Positions 20,028 through 29,615 of a stretch of DNA of 64,000 nt are shown in pieces. Within the stretch, counting starts at the first letter, position 1. Every line of letters begins with the position of its first letter. Below the pieces are notes generated by a model that was not told where the DNA came from, ran no database searches, and saw only the letters and a program-made list of their open reading frames with translations. The DNA lies in assembly GCF_000819845.1 (NCBI RefSeq), contig NZ_CDCG01000037.1, positions 325,625-389,624 of the forward strand, read 5' to 3'. The translations under genes were made by a program, and so were the position numbers. Origin of the DNA: Aeromonas enteropelogenes (GTDB lineage Bacteria; Pseudomonadota; Gammaproteobacteria; Enterobacterales; Aeromonadaceae).

Positions 20028-21041
20028 ATGATGAAAATGGCTCCTTCCCTGATCGCCATCGCCATGGCTGCCATGGGTGCTACTGCTGCTCACGCTGCTG
20101 ACGACATCTACTTCGGTGCCGGTGTCGGTGCTGCTCACTTCAACGGTCTGAACAAGATCGAAGGCGTGAACAACGGTGAAGAAGACGCGGCTGCTGCCAA
20201 CGCATTCGTGGGTTACAACTTCAACGAATACTTCGGTACCGAGCTGGGCTATCAGTACGCTGGCCGTGGCAACACCGAAGGTCTGCGCTACGAGAACCAG
20301 GGTGCCACCCTGTCCGGTATCGCTCGTCTGCCGCTGGGCAACGACTTCTCCCTGTTCGCTGAAGGCGGCGCCTACTGGGCTCACACCGATGGTCTGGGCA
20401 TCAGCGATACCAAAGTATCCCCGCTGGCCGGTGCCGGTGTGACTTACAAAGTCAACGACGCCCTGGATCTGCAAGCTCGCTACCGCTACATGTGGGACGT
20501 GGCTGACCTGAACGTAGAAGGCACCCACTACAAGTCCAACCAGAGCGTGGCTACCCTGGAAGCCGTATACCACCCGTTCCGTACTTCCTACGTAGCACCG
20601 GCTCCGGCTCCGGTTGTTGAAGAAGCTCCGGCTCCGCAAGTTGTCGAGAAGAGCTTCGCCCTGAACTCCGACGTGCTGTTTGCCTTCGGCAAAGACACCC
20701 TGAAGCCGGAAGGTGCTCAGGCTCTGGACGCTCTGTACCAGCAAATCGTTGAATTCCAGCCGAAAGATGGCAGCGCTGTTGTCGTTGGTTACACCGACCG
20801 TATCGGTTCCGACGCTTACAACCAGAAACTGTCCGAAGCCCGTGCCCGCACCGTTGCCAACTTCCTGGTAAGCAAGGGTATGGCTGCCAGCAAGGTTGCC
20901 ATCGAAGGTCGTGGCGAAGCTGACCCGGTTACCGGCACCAAGTGTGACGGCGTGAAAGCCAAGGCTCAGCTGATCTCCTGCCTGGCCCCGGACCGTCGTG
21001 TAGAAGTTCGCGTATCTGGCGTACAAGAAGTTCAGCAATAA
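20028..21041 (+). CDS. ompA: OmpA family outer membrane protein, first of three tandem genes
   Basis: This 337-residue protein has a signal peptide ending AHA-ADDI, an eight-stranded beta-barrel (about residues 25-175), a Pro/Ala hinge (APAPAPVVEEAPAPQ) and a C-terminal OmpA peptidoglycan-binding domain with VVGYTDRIGSDAYNQKLSEA. The C-terminal pair of cysteines (TKCDG, LISCL) matches the family. Codon use is strongly biased (GCT, GGT, CTG), unlike the two following copies, which suggests very high expression. GAGGA precedes the ATG. It ends in a perfect 35-bp tandem duplication that includes its stop codon. Confidence 0.95.
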   Translation: MMKMAPSLIAIAMAAMGATAAHAADDIYFGAGVGAAHFNGLNKIEGVNNGEEDAAAANAFVGYNFNEYFGTELGYQYAGRGNTEGLRYENQGATLSGIARLPLGNDFSLFAEGGAYWAHTDGLGISDTKVSPLAGAGVTYKVNDALDLQARYRYMWDVADLNVEGTHYKSNQSVATLEAVYHPFRTSYVAPAPAPVVEEAPAPQVVEKSFALNSDVLFAFGKDTLKPEGAQALDALYQQIVEFQPKDGSAVVVGYTDRIGSDAYNQKLSEARARTVANFLVSKGMAASKVAIEGRGEADPVTGTKCDGVKAKAQLISCLAPDRRVEVRVSGVQEVQQ

Positions 21042-21076
21042 TTCGCGTATCTGGCGTACAAGAAGTTCAGCAATAA
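21007..21076 (+). repeat. Perfect 35-bp tandem duplication of the ompA 3' end
   Basis: Bases 21007-21041, the last codons and TAA of the first ompA, are repeated exactly at 21042-21076. The second copy lies in the untranslated region and therefore does not alter the protein. Confidence 0.95.
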
Positions 21077-21101
21077 TCTGAACTGCGCAAGATAAAGTGC
21101 G

Positions 21102-21129
21102 AAATGGGGATGCAATAGCATCCCCATTT
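21102..21129 (+). terminator. Terminator of the first ompA
   Basis: A 12-bp perfect stem AAATGGGGATGC with GCATCCCCATTT, loop AATA, is followed by G-T-T-T. Confidence 0.85.
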
Positions 21130-21391
21130 GTTTATCCCCTCTTCCTTCCTGACATCCCCCTGTCACATTTGACTCTTAGCTTGCCTGTACTACCTCAAAA
21201 GCATAAAGTAGCTAAGCCTCTAAGGCATTGGATAAGCACTAAAAAGCGCTTCTGTCCGGCCTGTTGTCCATGATGTAGACGCATCATGAGTGTCCCGAAG
21301 CCATCTGCTATCCATCTTGTTGGCAATTTTTTCGCCACCATAAAAACAAGTGCACAGAATGCCCTCAAGGGGCTCACGCAACGAGGATAAA

Positions 21392-22402
21392 ATGATGAAA
21401 ATCAAAATGGCTCCCACTCTGATTGCGCTGGCAATCGCGGCCACCGGTACCACTGCCCAAGCCGCTGGTGACTGGTATACCGGTATCGGTGCAGGCTGGG
21501 CCTATGCCCACGATCTGGACAACAATGTTCAGGGTCTGGATGTAGACAAGGACGCCACGGCCCTGAGTCTGTTCGGCGGCTACAACTTCACCGAGAACTT
21601 TGGTGCCGAGCTTGGCTATCTCTATGCCGGCAAGGGCGGCATCGATGGCGCCGACTTCAAGACCCAGGGTGCCACCCTGTCCGGTATTGCTCGTCTGCCC
21701 ATGGGTGATGTCTTCTCCCTGTTTGCGGAAGGTGGTGCCTACTTCAACCACGTCAGCGGCAATGGCAATGGCGACAGTGACAACGGCACTGCGCCGCTGG
21801 CCGGCATCGGTCTGACCGCCAAGCTCTCCGACCTGGTCGACGTGCAGGCCCGTTACCGCTATCTGTGGAACCTGGGCGACGAGCCGAAGACCTGGGAAAC
21901 CGACATGAGCGTGGCGACCCTGGAACTGGTTCTGCACCCGAACCGCACCTCTTACGTTGCACCGGTTCCCGCTCCCGAGCCCGAGCCTGTCGCGCCGGTC
22001 GTCGTCGACAAGAACTTCGCCCTGAGCTCTGACGTGCTGTTTGCCTTTGGCAAATCCACCCTCAAGCCGGAAGGTGCCGCAGCGCTGAACACCCTGTATC
22101 AGGACATCGTCGACGTGCAGCCGAAAGATGGCAGCGCCGTGGTCGTCGGTTACACCGACCGCATCGGCTCTGACGCCTATAACCTGAAACTGTCCGAAGC
22201 CCGTGCCCGTACCGTGGCCGACTTCCTGGTCGGCAAGGGCCTGCCGGCCGGCAAGGTTTCCATCGAAGGCCGTGGCGAAGCCAACCCGGTCACCGGCAAC
22301 CAGTGTGACGGTGTCAAGGGCAAGGCCGAGCTGATCTCCTGCCTGTCCCCGGATCGTCGCGTAGAAGTGCGCGTCACCGGCGTACAGCAAGTGACCGAAT
22401 AA
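21392..22402 (+). CDS. OmpA family outer membrane protein, second tandem gene
   Basis: This 336-residue protein has a signal peptide ending AQA-AGDW, a beta-barrel with NFTENFGAELGYLYAG, a hinge (APVPAPEPEPVAPV) and the C-terminal OmpA domain (VVGYTDRIGSDAYNLKL). GAGGA sits before the double ATG at 21392. It is separated from the first ompA by a terminator and 260 bases, so it probably has its own promoter. Aeromonas species are known to carry two tandem ompA genes; this appears to be the second. Confidence 0.93.
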   Translation: MMKIKMAPTLIALAIAATGTTAQAAGDWYTGIGAGWAYAHDLDNNVQGLDVDKDATALSLFGGYNFTENFGAELGYLYAGKGGIDGADFKTQGATLSGIARLPMGDVFSLFAEGGAYFNHVSGNGNGDSDNGTAPLAGIGLTAKLSDLVDVQARYRYLWNLGDEPKTWETDMSVATLELVLHPNRTSYVAPVPAPEPEPVAPVVVDKNFALSSDVLFAFGKSTLKPEGAAALNTLYQDIVDVQPKDGSAVVVGYTDRIGSDAYNLKLSEARARTVADFLVGKGLPAGKVSIEGRGEANPVTGNQCDGVKGKAELISCLSPDRRVEVRVTGVQQVTE

Positions 22403-22427
22403 TCTCGCAACCCGATGCATACAAGCC

Positions 22428-22451
22428 GAGGGGGCCCGCAAGGGCTCCCTC
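22428..22451 (+). terminator. Terminator of the second ompA
   Basis: A stem GAGGGGGCCC with GGGCTCCCTC (one mismatch) and a GCAA loop is followed by a run of seven T. Confidence 0.75.
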
Positions 22452-22614
22452 TTTTTTTGCGCGCCATTAGGCCACTCCCGGCCACCCATTGCCCCATGAG
22501 TGTTCCCCCTCGCAGTGCCTGACTGGTTAAACAGTCGGTATCACCTATAACTAAGAGCGGCAGCTACCTGAAAACTGGAAGGCAGCCCCAGATAACAACA
22601 AATGAGGATACAAG

Positions 22615-23646
22615 ATGAACAAGACACTCAAACCCGTCTGGCTCGCGGTGGCGCTGGCCGTGACACTGCCCTCGGCGGCCCATGCCAACGACTGGTACGG
22701 CGGGATCGGTGGCGGCGTCGCCATCGCCCACGATCTGGATGACTTCAGCCAGGATGCCGACAAGAACGCGACCGCACTCTCCCTGTTCGGGGGCTACAAC
22801 TTCAACGAGAACCTGGGCGCCGAACTCGGTTACCTCTCCACCGGTGACTGGGATATCAATGGCACGGACTTCAAAAGCAAGGGGGCGACCCTCTCCGTCA
22901 TCGGCCGCTTGCCTCTCAACGATATCTTCTCGGTGTTTGCGGAAGGGGGTGGCTATATCTACCACGTCAACTCCATCAACGGAGGGGATGACAGCCTGGC
23001 TCCGCTGGCCGGGCTCGGGCTGACCGCCAGAGTGCACGACTGGATCGATATTCAGGCGCGCTACCGCTATATGGTGCGGGTCGGGGATGATTCGGACAAC
23101 GACAAGGTCGGCAGCGGCACCCAACGCTGGGTCAGTGACATCAGTGCAGCCACCCTGGAGCTGGTGATCCATCCCAACCGCAGCAAAACGGTCGAACCTG
23201 AACCCGCTCCCATGGTGGTGCCAGTACCGCCGCCCGCCCCCGAACCGGTGGATCAGACCTTCAACCTGAGTTCGGACGTGCTGTTTGCCTTTGGCAAGGC
23301 GGACCTCAAACCGGAAGGCATGCAGGCGCTCGATTCACTCTACCAGCAGATCGTCGACGTTAAACCCAAGGATGGCAGTGCCATGGTGATGGGCTATACC
23401 GACCGGATAGGCTCGGATGCCAGCAACCAGACCCTGTCGGAGGCTCGCGCAACGACGGTCGCCAACTTTTTGATTAACAAGGGGTTGCCAGCAGATCAGG
23501 TCAGTATTCAGGGCAACGGCGAGAGCAACCCGGTCACTGGCAGCCAGTGTGATGGCATCAAGGCCAGAGCCGCGCTGATCGATTGCCTGGCCCCGGATCG
23601 CCGGGTCGAGATCCGGGTGACCGGTACCCAGCAGGTCGGTGAGTAG
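22615..23646 (+). CDS. OmpA family outer membrane protein, third tandem gene
   Basis: This 343-residue protein has a signal peptide ending AHA-NDWY, a barrel beginning GGIGGGVAIAHDLDDFS, a longer Pro/Glu/Val hinge and the OmpA domain (GYTDRIGSDASNQTLSEA, then QCDGIKARAALIDCLAPDRR). It is nearer the second copy than the first in its N-terminal sequence (HDLD, KNATALSLFGGYNF). Codon use is ordinary (GCC, GGC), implying lower expression than the first gene. It ends at a terminator shared with the convergent malic enzyme gene. Confidence 0.92.
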   Translation: MNKTLKPVWLAVALAVTLPSAAHANDWYGGIGGGVAIAHDLDDFSQDADKNATALSLFGGYNFNENLGAELGYLSTGDWDINGTDFKSKGATLSVIGRLPLNDIFSVFAEGGGYIYHVNSINGGDDSLAPLAGLGLTARVHDWIDIQARYRYMVRVGDDSDNDKVGSGTQRWVSDISAATLELVIHPNRSKTVEPEPAPMVVPVPPPAPEPVDQTFNLSSDVLFAFGKADLKPEGMQALDSLYQQIVDVKPKDGSAMVMGYTDRIGSDASNQTLSEARATTVANFLINKGLPADQVSIQGNGESNPVTGSQCDGIKARAALIDCLAPDRRVEIRVTGTQQVGE

Positions 23647-23686
23647 TCCCGCTTCATGAGGCCATTACGATGACAGAGGTGCACAA

Positions 23687-23712
23687 AAAAGGGATGCTGC
23701 TGCATCCCTTTT
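23687..23712. terminator. Bidirectional terminator, third ompA / maeA
   Basis: A stem AAAAGGGATGC with GCATCCCTTTT has a TGCT loop and lies between convergent genes. Confidence 0.85.
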
Positions 23713-23732
23713 GTTTTACTCGCACGACCGGA

Positions 23733-25427
23733 TCAGAAGGAGGTCCGGCGATAGCGACGGTACTCGGGGTGCCAGAAGTTGGCCTCGATGGCCTGATCGA
23801 TCACCTCATCCGGGGTCTGCACCGCCTTGCCCTGCAGCATGGCGGTCTTGGCTACCATCTTGGCGATGTAACGGGAGACCTCATGAATGTCCGCCAGATC
23901 CGGCAGCAGTGACCCCTCTTCCCCTTTCACCAGCGGCGAGCACTCGGCCAACGCGCGGCTGGCCGACATCAGCATGGCATCGGTCACCCGGGTCGCACCG
24001 GAGGCGATGACGCCAAGGCCAATCCCCGGGAAGATGAAGGAGTTGTTGCACTGGGCGATGACGTAGCGCTTGCCCTTGTACTCCACCGGTGCAAACGGGC
24101 TGCCGGTCGCTACCAGGGCCTGACCATCGGTCCAGCGGATCAGATCCGCCGGGGTCGCCTCGACCCGGGAGGTGGGGTTGGAGAGCGGGAAGATGATGGG
24201 ACGGGCACAGTGCTTGTGCATGGTCTTCACCACCTCTTCGGTGAACAGCCCCGGCTGGCCGGAGACCCCGATCAGGATGTCCGGACGACCGTGCTCCATC
24301 ACCTCCAGCAGGGAGATGTTGTCCCCCACCGGCCAGTCGGCAATCCGTTCCACCGGCTGGGAGAGGCGACGCTGGAAGTCGAGCTGGTTCGGGATCTTGT
24401 CGGTGATGAGGCCGAAGCGATCCACCATGAAAACCCGGCCGCGCGCCTGCGCATCCGTCAGCCCCTCGGCCTTCATCTGGGCCACGATCTGCTCGGCGAT
24501 GCCACAACCGGCGCTGCCGGCGCCGAGGAAGGCAACCCGTTTCTCGGAGAGCTTGGCACCGGAGGCCTTGCAGGCGGCGATGAGGCTGCCCAGGGTCACG
24601 GCGGCGGTGCCCTGGATGTCATCGTTGAAACAGCACAGCTCGTTCTTGTAGCGGTTGAGCAGCGGCATGGCGTTGTTCTGGGCAAAGTCCTCGAACTGCA
24701 GCAGGATCTCCGGCCAGCGGCGCTTGACCGCCTGGATGAAGGCATCGACGAACTCGGCGTACTCTTCACCCGAGATACGCGGATTGCGCCAGCCCATGTA
24801 GAAGGGATCGTTGAGCAGTTGCTGGTTGTTGGTGCCCACGTCCAGCACCACCGGCAAGCAGTAGGCCGGCGAGATACCGCCACAGGCGGTGTAGAGGGAG
24901 AGCTTGCCGATGGGAATGCCCATGCCGCCGATCCCCTGATCCCCCAGACCCAGGATCCGCTCGCCATCGGTGACCACGATCACCTTGACGTTCTGCTTGG
25001 TGGCGTTTTGCAGCATGTCATCGATCCTGTCCTTGTCCGGATAGGAGATGAACAGACCGCGCGCGCGGCGATAGATGTTGGAGAACTCCTCGCACGCCTT
25101 GCCCACGGTCGGGGTATAGATAACCGGCAGCATCTCGGTCAGGTGGTTGTGCAGCAGACGGTAGAACAGGGTCTCGTTGGTATCCTGGATGTTGCGCAGG
25201 TAGATGTGCTTGTCCATGTCGTTGCCAAACGCCATGAACTGACGGTAGGCCCGCTCCGCCTGCTCCTCGATGGTCTCGATGTTGTGGGGCAGCAGTCCTT
25301 CGAGGTTGAAGTTGCTGCGCTCTTCGCTGGTGAAGGCACTGCCCTTGTTGAGCAGCGGGGTCTCCAGCAGGGCCGGACCGGCGTAGGGAATGTAGAGAGG
25401 ACGTTTCTGATTATTATCTTCAAACAT
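23733..25427 (-). CDS. maeA: NAD-dependent malic enzyme
   Basis: This 564-residue protein oxidatively decarboxylates L-malate to pyruvate and CO2 with NAD+. Its start [18 protein letters not shown] gives the usual length of E. coli MaeA; a longer upstream frame is not used. Motifs are YTPTVG (substrate site), [23 protein letters not shown] (metal site) and the NAD Rossmann loop [13 protein letters not shown]. The gene stands alone between a shared terminator and an AraC gene 56 bases upstream on the same strand, so the regulator could be co-transcribed, but a role for it is unproven. Confidence 0.95.
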   Translation of the reverse strand: MFEDNNQKRPLYIPYAGPALLETPLLNKGSAFTSEERSNFNLEGLLPHNIETIEEQAERAYRQFMAFGNDMDKHIYLRNIQDTNETLFYRLLHNHLTEMLPVIYTPTVGKACEEFSNIYRRARGLFISYPDKDRIDDMLQNATKQNVKVIVVTDGERILGLGDQGIGGMGIPIGKLSLYTACGGISPAYCLPVVLDVGTNNQQLLNDPFYMGWRNPRISGEEYAEFVDAFIQAVKRRWPEILLQFEDFAQNNAMPLLNRYKNELCCFNDDIQGTAAVTLGSLIAACKASGAKLSEKRVAFLGAGSAGCGIAEQIVAQMKAEGLTDAQARGRVFMVDRFGLITDKIPNQLDFQRRLSQPVERIADWPVGDNISLLEVMEHGRPDILIGVSGQPGLFTEEVVKTMHKHCARPIIFPLSNPTSRVEATPADLIRWTDGQALVATGSPFAPVEYKGKRYVIAQCNNSFIFPGIGLGVIASGATRVTDAMLMSASRALAECSPLVKGEEGSLLPDLADIHEVSRYIAKMVAKTAMLQGKAVQTPDEVIDQAIEANFWHPEYRRYRRTSF

Positions 25428-25483
25428 GGGTCTGGTACCTAAACGTTGGGGCCAGCCGATCCTATGGGCTTGCGCCGTTAATT

Positions 25484-26341
25484 TCAAAGAGTTTGCACAT
25501 CCGTTGCAAAAGGTTTGCGACCCAGGCGACGAAAGGCGCCCGGTGTCTGGCCGGTCAGCCGGCGAAAGCGGTTGGCAAAGTTGGCGCCATCGCTGTAACC
25601 GACCCGGCCGGCCAGCTCGGCCAGCGGCCAGTTGGTATAGAGCAGCAGCTGGCGCGCCTTGTTCATCCGTAGCTGGGTGAGCCAGGCCATGGGCCCCATG
25701 CCGAACACCTGGCGACAGAGGCGATGCAGATGGGGTACTGAGCAGGCCATCTGATCGGCGAGTAGAACCACGCTCCAGGGCTCGTCGAGATGCGCCTCCA
25801 CCCGGCGAAACAGCGCCTGCAACCGGATCTCGGGAGTGCCACGCACCTCACCCTGCAGGGTACGCTCCAGGAGCGCCAGCAACAGGCTCAGCAGTTGGGG
25901 TTGCAAGGGCGAGCGGACCCCCTCTCCCTGGATCAGGCTGAGCAGATGATGGAGCTGCTCTCCGCCATCCCCCTGCCAGATGCGATGACCGAGCCGGTGC
26001 AGATGCTGCCAGCGCGGCACGTCGTCGAGCAGGATCCAGCTGGTGTGCCACTGCTCGCCCACCAGCTTGAGGCCGCCCGGCACGGCTGCGGGCAAAAAGA
26101 TTAGCGACCCGGCTGGAATGGGTTGCTCTCCCCCGTCGGTGAGCAGTGCGCCCCCCTCGTCGTGGCTCACCATCAGGATGTGAAACTCGGGTCGGTTGCG
26201 ACGAATAAGGTAGTGTTCGCGGATCACCGACAAGCCGGTCAGGAAGATGCCCGCCTCGCCGAGCAGGGGCAGACCTTCACGCCCCAGCATCCGCTCTTCG
26301 CAAGACGGTGCAATTTCCAGACACTCGCTGACAAATCCCAT
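25484..26341 (-). CDS. AraC family transcriptional regulator
   Basis: This 285-residue protein has an N-terminal cupin-like ligand domain ([15 protein letters not shown]) and a C-terminal AraC DNA-binding domain (about residues 180-285) with two HTH motifs ([19 protein letters not shown] and [20 protein letters not shown]). The ATG at 26341 has GGGGTG upstream; a longer frame is possible but less likely. It is divergent from the MATE pump gene, 120 bases away, so it may control that gene, maeA or a sugar pathway; the sequence does not decide. Confidence 0.85.
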   Translation of the reverse strand: MGFVSECLEIAPSCEERMLGREGLPLLGEAGIFLTGLSVIREHYLIRRNRPEFHILMVSHDEGGALLTDGGEQPIPAGSLIFLPAAVPGGLKLVGEQWHTSWILLDDVPRWQHLHRLGHRIWQGDGGEQLHHLLSLIQGEGVRSPLQPQLLSLLLALLERTLQGEVRGTPEIRLQALFRRVEAHLDEPWSVVLLADQMACSVPHLHRLCRQVFGMGPMAWLTQLRMNKARQLLLYTNWPLAELAGRVGYSDGANFANRFRRLTGQTPGAFRRLGRKPFATDVQTL

Positions 26342-26461
26342 AACACCCCAACAGGATAGTTTTGCACAAGAAAACCGAGACTCACTCACAGTGAGACCAT
26401 CCGCTTAGCCTCTTATCATACCCCTGACAAGCCTTGCTTTTCTTATACCCGGTTAACACAA

Positions 26462-27841
26462 ATGAATTATTGGCAAGCAATTTTAAAACAAACCACCGAT
26501 CGCGAGTTCATGTCCAGACTGTGGCGACTGGCCCTGCCCGTCTCACTGCAGTCCATGATGTTCTCCCTGCTCGGTCTCATCGACATCATGATGGTGAGCC
26601 AGCTTGGCACCACGGCAGTGGCGGCAGTCGGCTTGGGTAACCGGGTCTTCTTCTTCAATCTGCTGGTGATAGCGGGCCTCGCAGGCGGGGTTTCGGTATT
26701 GGCGGCACAATATTATGGTCGCGGCGAGATGGCCGGGGTGCGCCGCTCCCTGGCGCTGGCGCTGGTGGGGGCCACCCTGGTGAGCCTGCCGTTTGCCCTC
26801 GTTTACGTGCTCTCACCGGGTAGCGTGCTGGGCTCTGCCAGCCAGGATCCCGAGTTGCGCCCGCTCGCCGACCACTATCTGATGATCACCGGCGCCACCA
26901 TCCTCTGCACCGCCATTGTGGTGCCGCTGGAGTCAGCCCTGCGTTCCATCGGCAACGCAACGGCGCCGACCCGCATCGGCATCATCGCCATCATTGCCAA
27001 CGTCATCCTCAACTATGTCCTCATCTTCGGCCACTTCGGCTTCGAGGCCATGGGGGTGGCCGGCTCGGCCTGGGGCACCACACTTTCCCGACTGCTGCAG
27101 ACCGCCTTGCTCTTGCTCTACGTGAGATGTCACGAGTCGCGCCTTGTTCCGCGCGCTGTCGACTGGCTGGCCGCCTTCAAACGCAAGGAGGTGGTGCGCT
27201 TTACCCTGATCGCCCTGCCGCTCTTGTTTCATGACGGTCTCTGGGCCTTCGGCATGTTGCTCTACGGCTTTCTCTATGCTCACCTTGGCACGGATTCGCT
27301 CGCCATCATGACCACCCTCGGGACGCTCGAGAGCATCCTCATCTCCCTCTTCTTCGGGCTGGCGGTGGCTTGCTCCACCCTGCTCGGCCACCGGCTCGGG
27401 GCCGAGGAGTACGAGGCGGCCTGGCAGCACTCCCAGCTGTTTCTGGTGATCGCCCCCGTGGGCGCCCTGCTGGTTGGCGTTGCGGTCTGGCTGCTGCAAA
27501 CCAGCCTGCTGCAGTGGGTCGGCAACCTCCCCCCCGAGCTGATGGGCGAGGCGGGGCAGGTGCTCGCCATCATGTGTCTTGGCATGCTGCTCAAGGTGTT
27601 CAACATGGTGGGCATCATAGGGGTGCTGCGCTCGGGGGGCGATGTGAATTACAGCATCTTCATCGACATTGTCGGCATGTGGTGCATCGGCCTGCCGCTC
27701 GCCTGGGTGGCGGTGAGCCTGCTCGGCTGGCCTCTCTCATGGGTGGTCGCCGTGGTACTGCTGGAGGAGCTCAGCAAGGTACTGCTGGTGCAGCACAGGA
27801 TCCGCCAGCGCCGCTGGCTCAGAAACCTGGTGATGGGATAG
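26462..27841 (+). CDS. MATE family multidrug efflux protein
   Basis: This 459-residue membrane protein has 12 TM helices in two MatE domains and starts near WRLALPVSLQSMMFSLLG, typical of the NorM/DinF families. It exports cationic drugs using Na+ or H+. A start at M17 (MSRLWRLALP) is also possible. It is divergently arranged with the AraC gene, and yciN lies 123 bases downstream. Confidence 0.9.
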   Translation: MNYWQAILKQTTDREFMSRLWRLALPVSLQSMMFSLLGLIDIMMVSQLGTTAVAAVGLGNRVFFFNLLVIAGLAGGVSVLAAQYYGRGEMAGVRRSLALALVGATLVSLPFALVYVLSPGSVLGSASQDPELRPLADHYLMITGATILCTAIVVPLESALRSIGNATAPTRIGIIAIIANVILNYVLIFGHFGFEAMGVAGSAWGTTLSRLLQTALLLLYVRCHESRLVPRAVDWLAAFKRKEVVRFTLIALPLLFHDGLWAFGMLLYGFLYAHLGTDSLAIMTTLGTLESILISLFFGLAVACSTLLGHRLGAEEYEAAWQHSQLFLVIAPVGALLVGVAVWLLQTSLLQWVGNLPPELMGEAGQVLAIMCLGMLLKVFNMVGIIGVLRSGGDVNYSIFIDIVGMWCIGLPLAWVAVSLLGWPLSWVVAVVLLEELSKVLLVQHRIRQRRWLRNLVMG

Positions 27842-27964
27842 GGGAGAACAAACCCGGGGTCATATCAATGACAGAAAAACCCCGTTTGCAGTATGCTAGC
27901 CCCCTCTTCAATCAGAGGCAGGGCATGCTATGCCCCTGTCCAGTAGTCGTTTAAGGAGACGAGC

Positions 27965-28213
27965 ATGCAACCACAGAAAGAGCTGATCACCGAGACTGCC
28001 CTGCTGGAGATGGCCAACAAGATGATCCGGGAACACGAAGACTTCATCCACGGCATGCGTGCCGACTCGGTGGAGCAGAAGGGGGAGATCCTGGTGTTCA
28101 AGGGGGAGTACTTCCTGGCCGAAGATGGCACCCCGACCGGCAAGACCATGGCGGTGTTCAACATGTTCAAGCTGCTGGCCCAGCAGCTCTCCGGCAAATA
28201 CCGCCTGGGCTGA
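27965..28213 (+). CDS. yciN: YciN family protein (DUF2498)
   Basis: This 82-residue protein matches E. coli YciN along its length: ANKMIREHEDF, VFKGEYFL and TMAVFNMFKLLAQ. It is small, soluble and without a defined biochemical role. AAGGAGAC lies before the ATG. It ends at a terminator that overlaps the end of the convergent diguanylate cyclase gene. Confidence 0.88.
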   Translation: MQPQKELITETALLEMANKMIREHEDFIHGMRADSVEQKGEILVFKGEYFLAEDGTPTGKTMAVFNMFKLLAQQLSGKYRLG

Positions 28214-28237
28214 CCCTCACGCCCAAGCAAACCACAG

Positions 28238-28259
28238 GATGCCGCCCTCAGGCGGCATC
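28238..28259. terminator. Terminator after yciN, overlapping the cyclase 3' end
   Basis: A 9-bp stem GATGCCGCC with GGCGGCATC has a CTCA loop, followed by TGCTTTTTC. The cyclase stop codon at 28248 lies inside it. Confidence 0.75.
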
Positions 28260-29369
28260 TGCTTTTTCGGCCTGCGGGCGTTCCACCACCACGCAGTTGC
28301 GCCCCGCCATCTTGGCCTGATAGAGGCTCTCATCGGCCCGATTGATAAGGGCATCTATGCTCTCGCCTCTCCGCGCCAGAGCGATGCCAATACTGACCGT
28401 CACCTCCAGCAATTCATCGGAAGTGGGGCTCTTTACCAGACGCGCCTCGACCGATACCCGCAGCCGTTCGGCGATGCGGGCAGCCTCCGATGGATCGCCG
28501 CAATTGCGCAGCAGGATGGCAAACTCCTCACCGCCATAACGCCCCAGCACCATACCGGACTCCAGCTGTTCATCCAGGGTAGTAGCCACCTCCTTGAGCA
28601 CCGCATCCCCCGCCAGATGGCCATAGATATCGTTAATTCGTTTGAAGCGGTCGAGATCCAGCAGCAGCACGGCAAACGGCTTTTGTCTGGTCAGCAACCG
28701 GGCCCGGGCCTGCTCCAGCTGCTTGAGCAACAGGCGGCGATTCATCATGCCGGTCAGCTCGTCGGTAGTGGACTCCCGATAGAGGCGCAGCAGCATGTTG
28801 AGCTGGCCGCACTGCACCCAGCAGCTGGCCATGGCAAACAGACTGAGCACCCACACCTGGTTCAGGGTGGCCTGGCTCCACAGAGTCTGCCCCACCAATA
28901 ACCAGCGCCCCAGCACCATGGTCAGCAGCACCACGCCGGCCAGTTGCAAACCGCGCAAGAGGGGAATGGGGAAGATGGCAAACAGGGTGATCAAGAGATA
29001 AGGGAACACCACATAGCCTACCTGCAGCTGCTGCTCGGTCCCGAAGCTGTGCAAACTGACGAGTGAGAAGAGCATCATCACCACCATCAGGTAGCCGAGC
29101 GCCAGCTTCATGCGCTGCAGTCTGAAGTTGATGAGGTAGGAGAGCGGGATCAGTGGCGAGAGCGCCAGGGCACAGAAGATCCTGGCCTGAAGCAGCTCTT
29201 CGAAATGGGCGCGGGAGAGGGTCAGCCAATCCACCAATGCCCAGGCGGGCAAACCGACGATCAACAGGCAGGTGAGCAAACGCAAACGCACCGTCATAAA
29301 GCCCATGCGCGTGCGGGTAAAGTCTTCGGAGTGTGCCTTGGCACTCCAGAACTCTGACAACTTGAGCAT
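28248..29369 (-). CDS. Membrane-bound diguanylate cyclase (MASE2-like N-terminus)
   Basis: This 373-residue protein has about six TM helices in its first 180 residues, opening with FTRTRMGFMTVRLR, which resembles MASE2, followed by a GGDEF domain with intact RYGGEEFAILL and DLDRFKRINDIYGH. It probably makes cyclic di-GMP. ATG 29369 is chosen because GGAG lies 8 bases upstream; TTG 29387 or ATG 29384 are possible alternatives. It converges on yciN and sits ahead of the divergent xanP. Confidence 0.88.
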   Translation of the reverse strand: MLKLSEFWSAKAHSEDFTRTRMGFMTVRLRLLTCLLIVGLPAWALVDWLTLSRAHFEELLQARIFCALALSPLIPLSYLINFRLQRMKLALGYLMVVMMLFSLVSLHSFGTEQQLQVGYVVFPYLLITLFAIFPIPLLRGLQLAGVVLLTMVLGRWLLVGQTLWSQATLNQVWVLSLFAMASCWVQCGQLNMLLRLYRESTTDELTGMMNRRLLLKQLEQARARLLTRQKPFAVLLLDLDRFKRINDIYGHLAGDAVLKEVATTLDEQLESGMVLGRYGGEEFAILLRNCGDPSEAARIAERLRVSVEARLVKSPTSDELLEVTVSIGIALARRGESIDALINRADESLYQAKMAGRNCVVVERPQAEKADAA

Positions 29370-29490
29370 CCAGCGGCTCCACATCAAGGTCGGGGGCCCA
29401 TTTTACACCTACTAAGTGGTAAGAATGTCATTTGCGCAACGAATAAAAAGGAGATCTGGCTCACACAAAGCGACATATCATAATCGCCGC

Positions 29491-29506
29491 GCGCAAACGT
29501 TTCAAC
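29491..29506. promoter_or_regulatory. PurR-like operator upstream of xanP
   Basis: The sequence CGCAAACGTTT matches the left and central part of the E. coli PurR site (ACGCAAACGTTTGCGT). It lies 110 bases before the xanP ATG. Confidence 0.5.
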
Positions 29507-29615
29507 CCACCGAAAAATAAACCTTTTTCTGATTAATAAACGCTGGTCAGCGGCGTGCCAATCTCTACAATAGCGCCCAATTTTTCTCCCCATCCCCACA
29601 TACTTTGAGGTTTTT

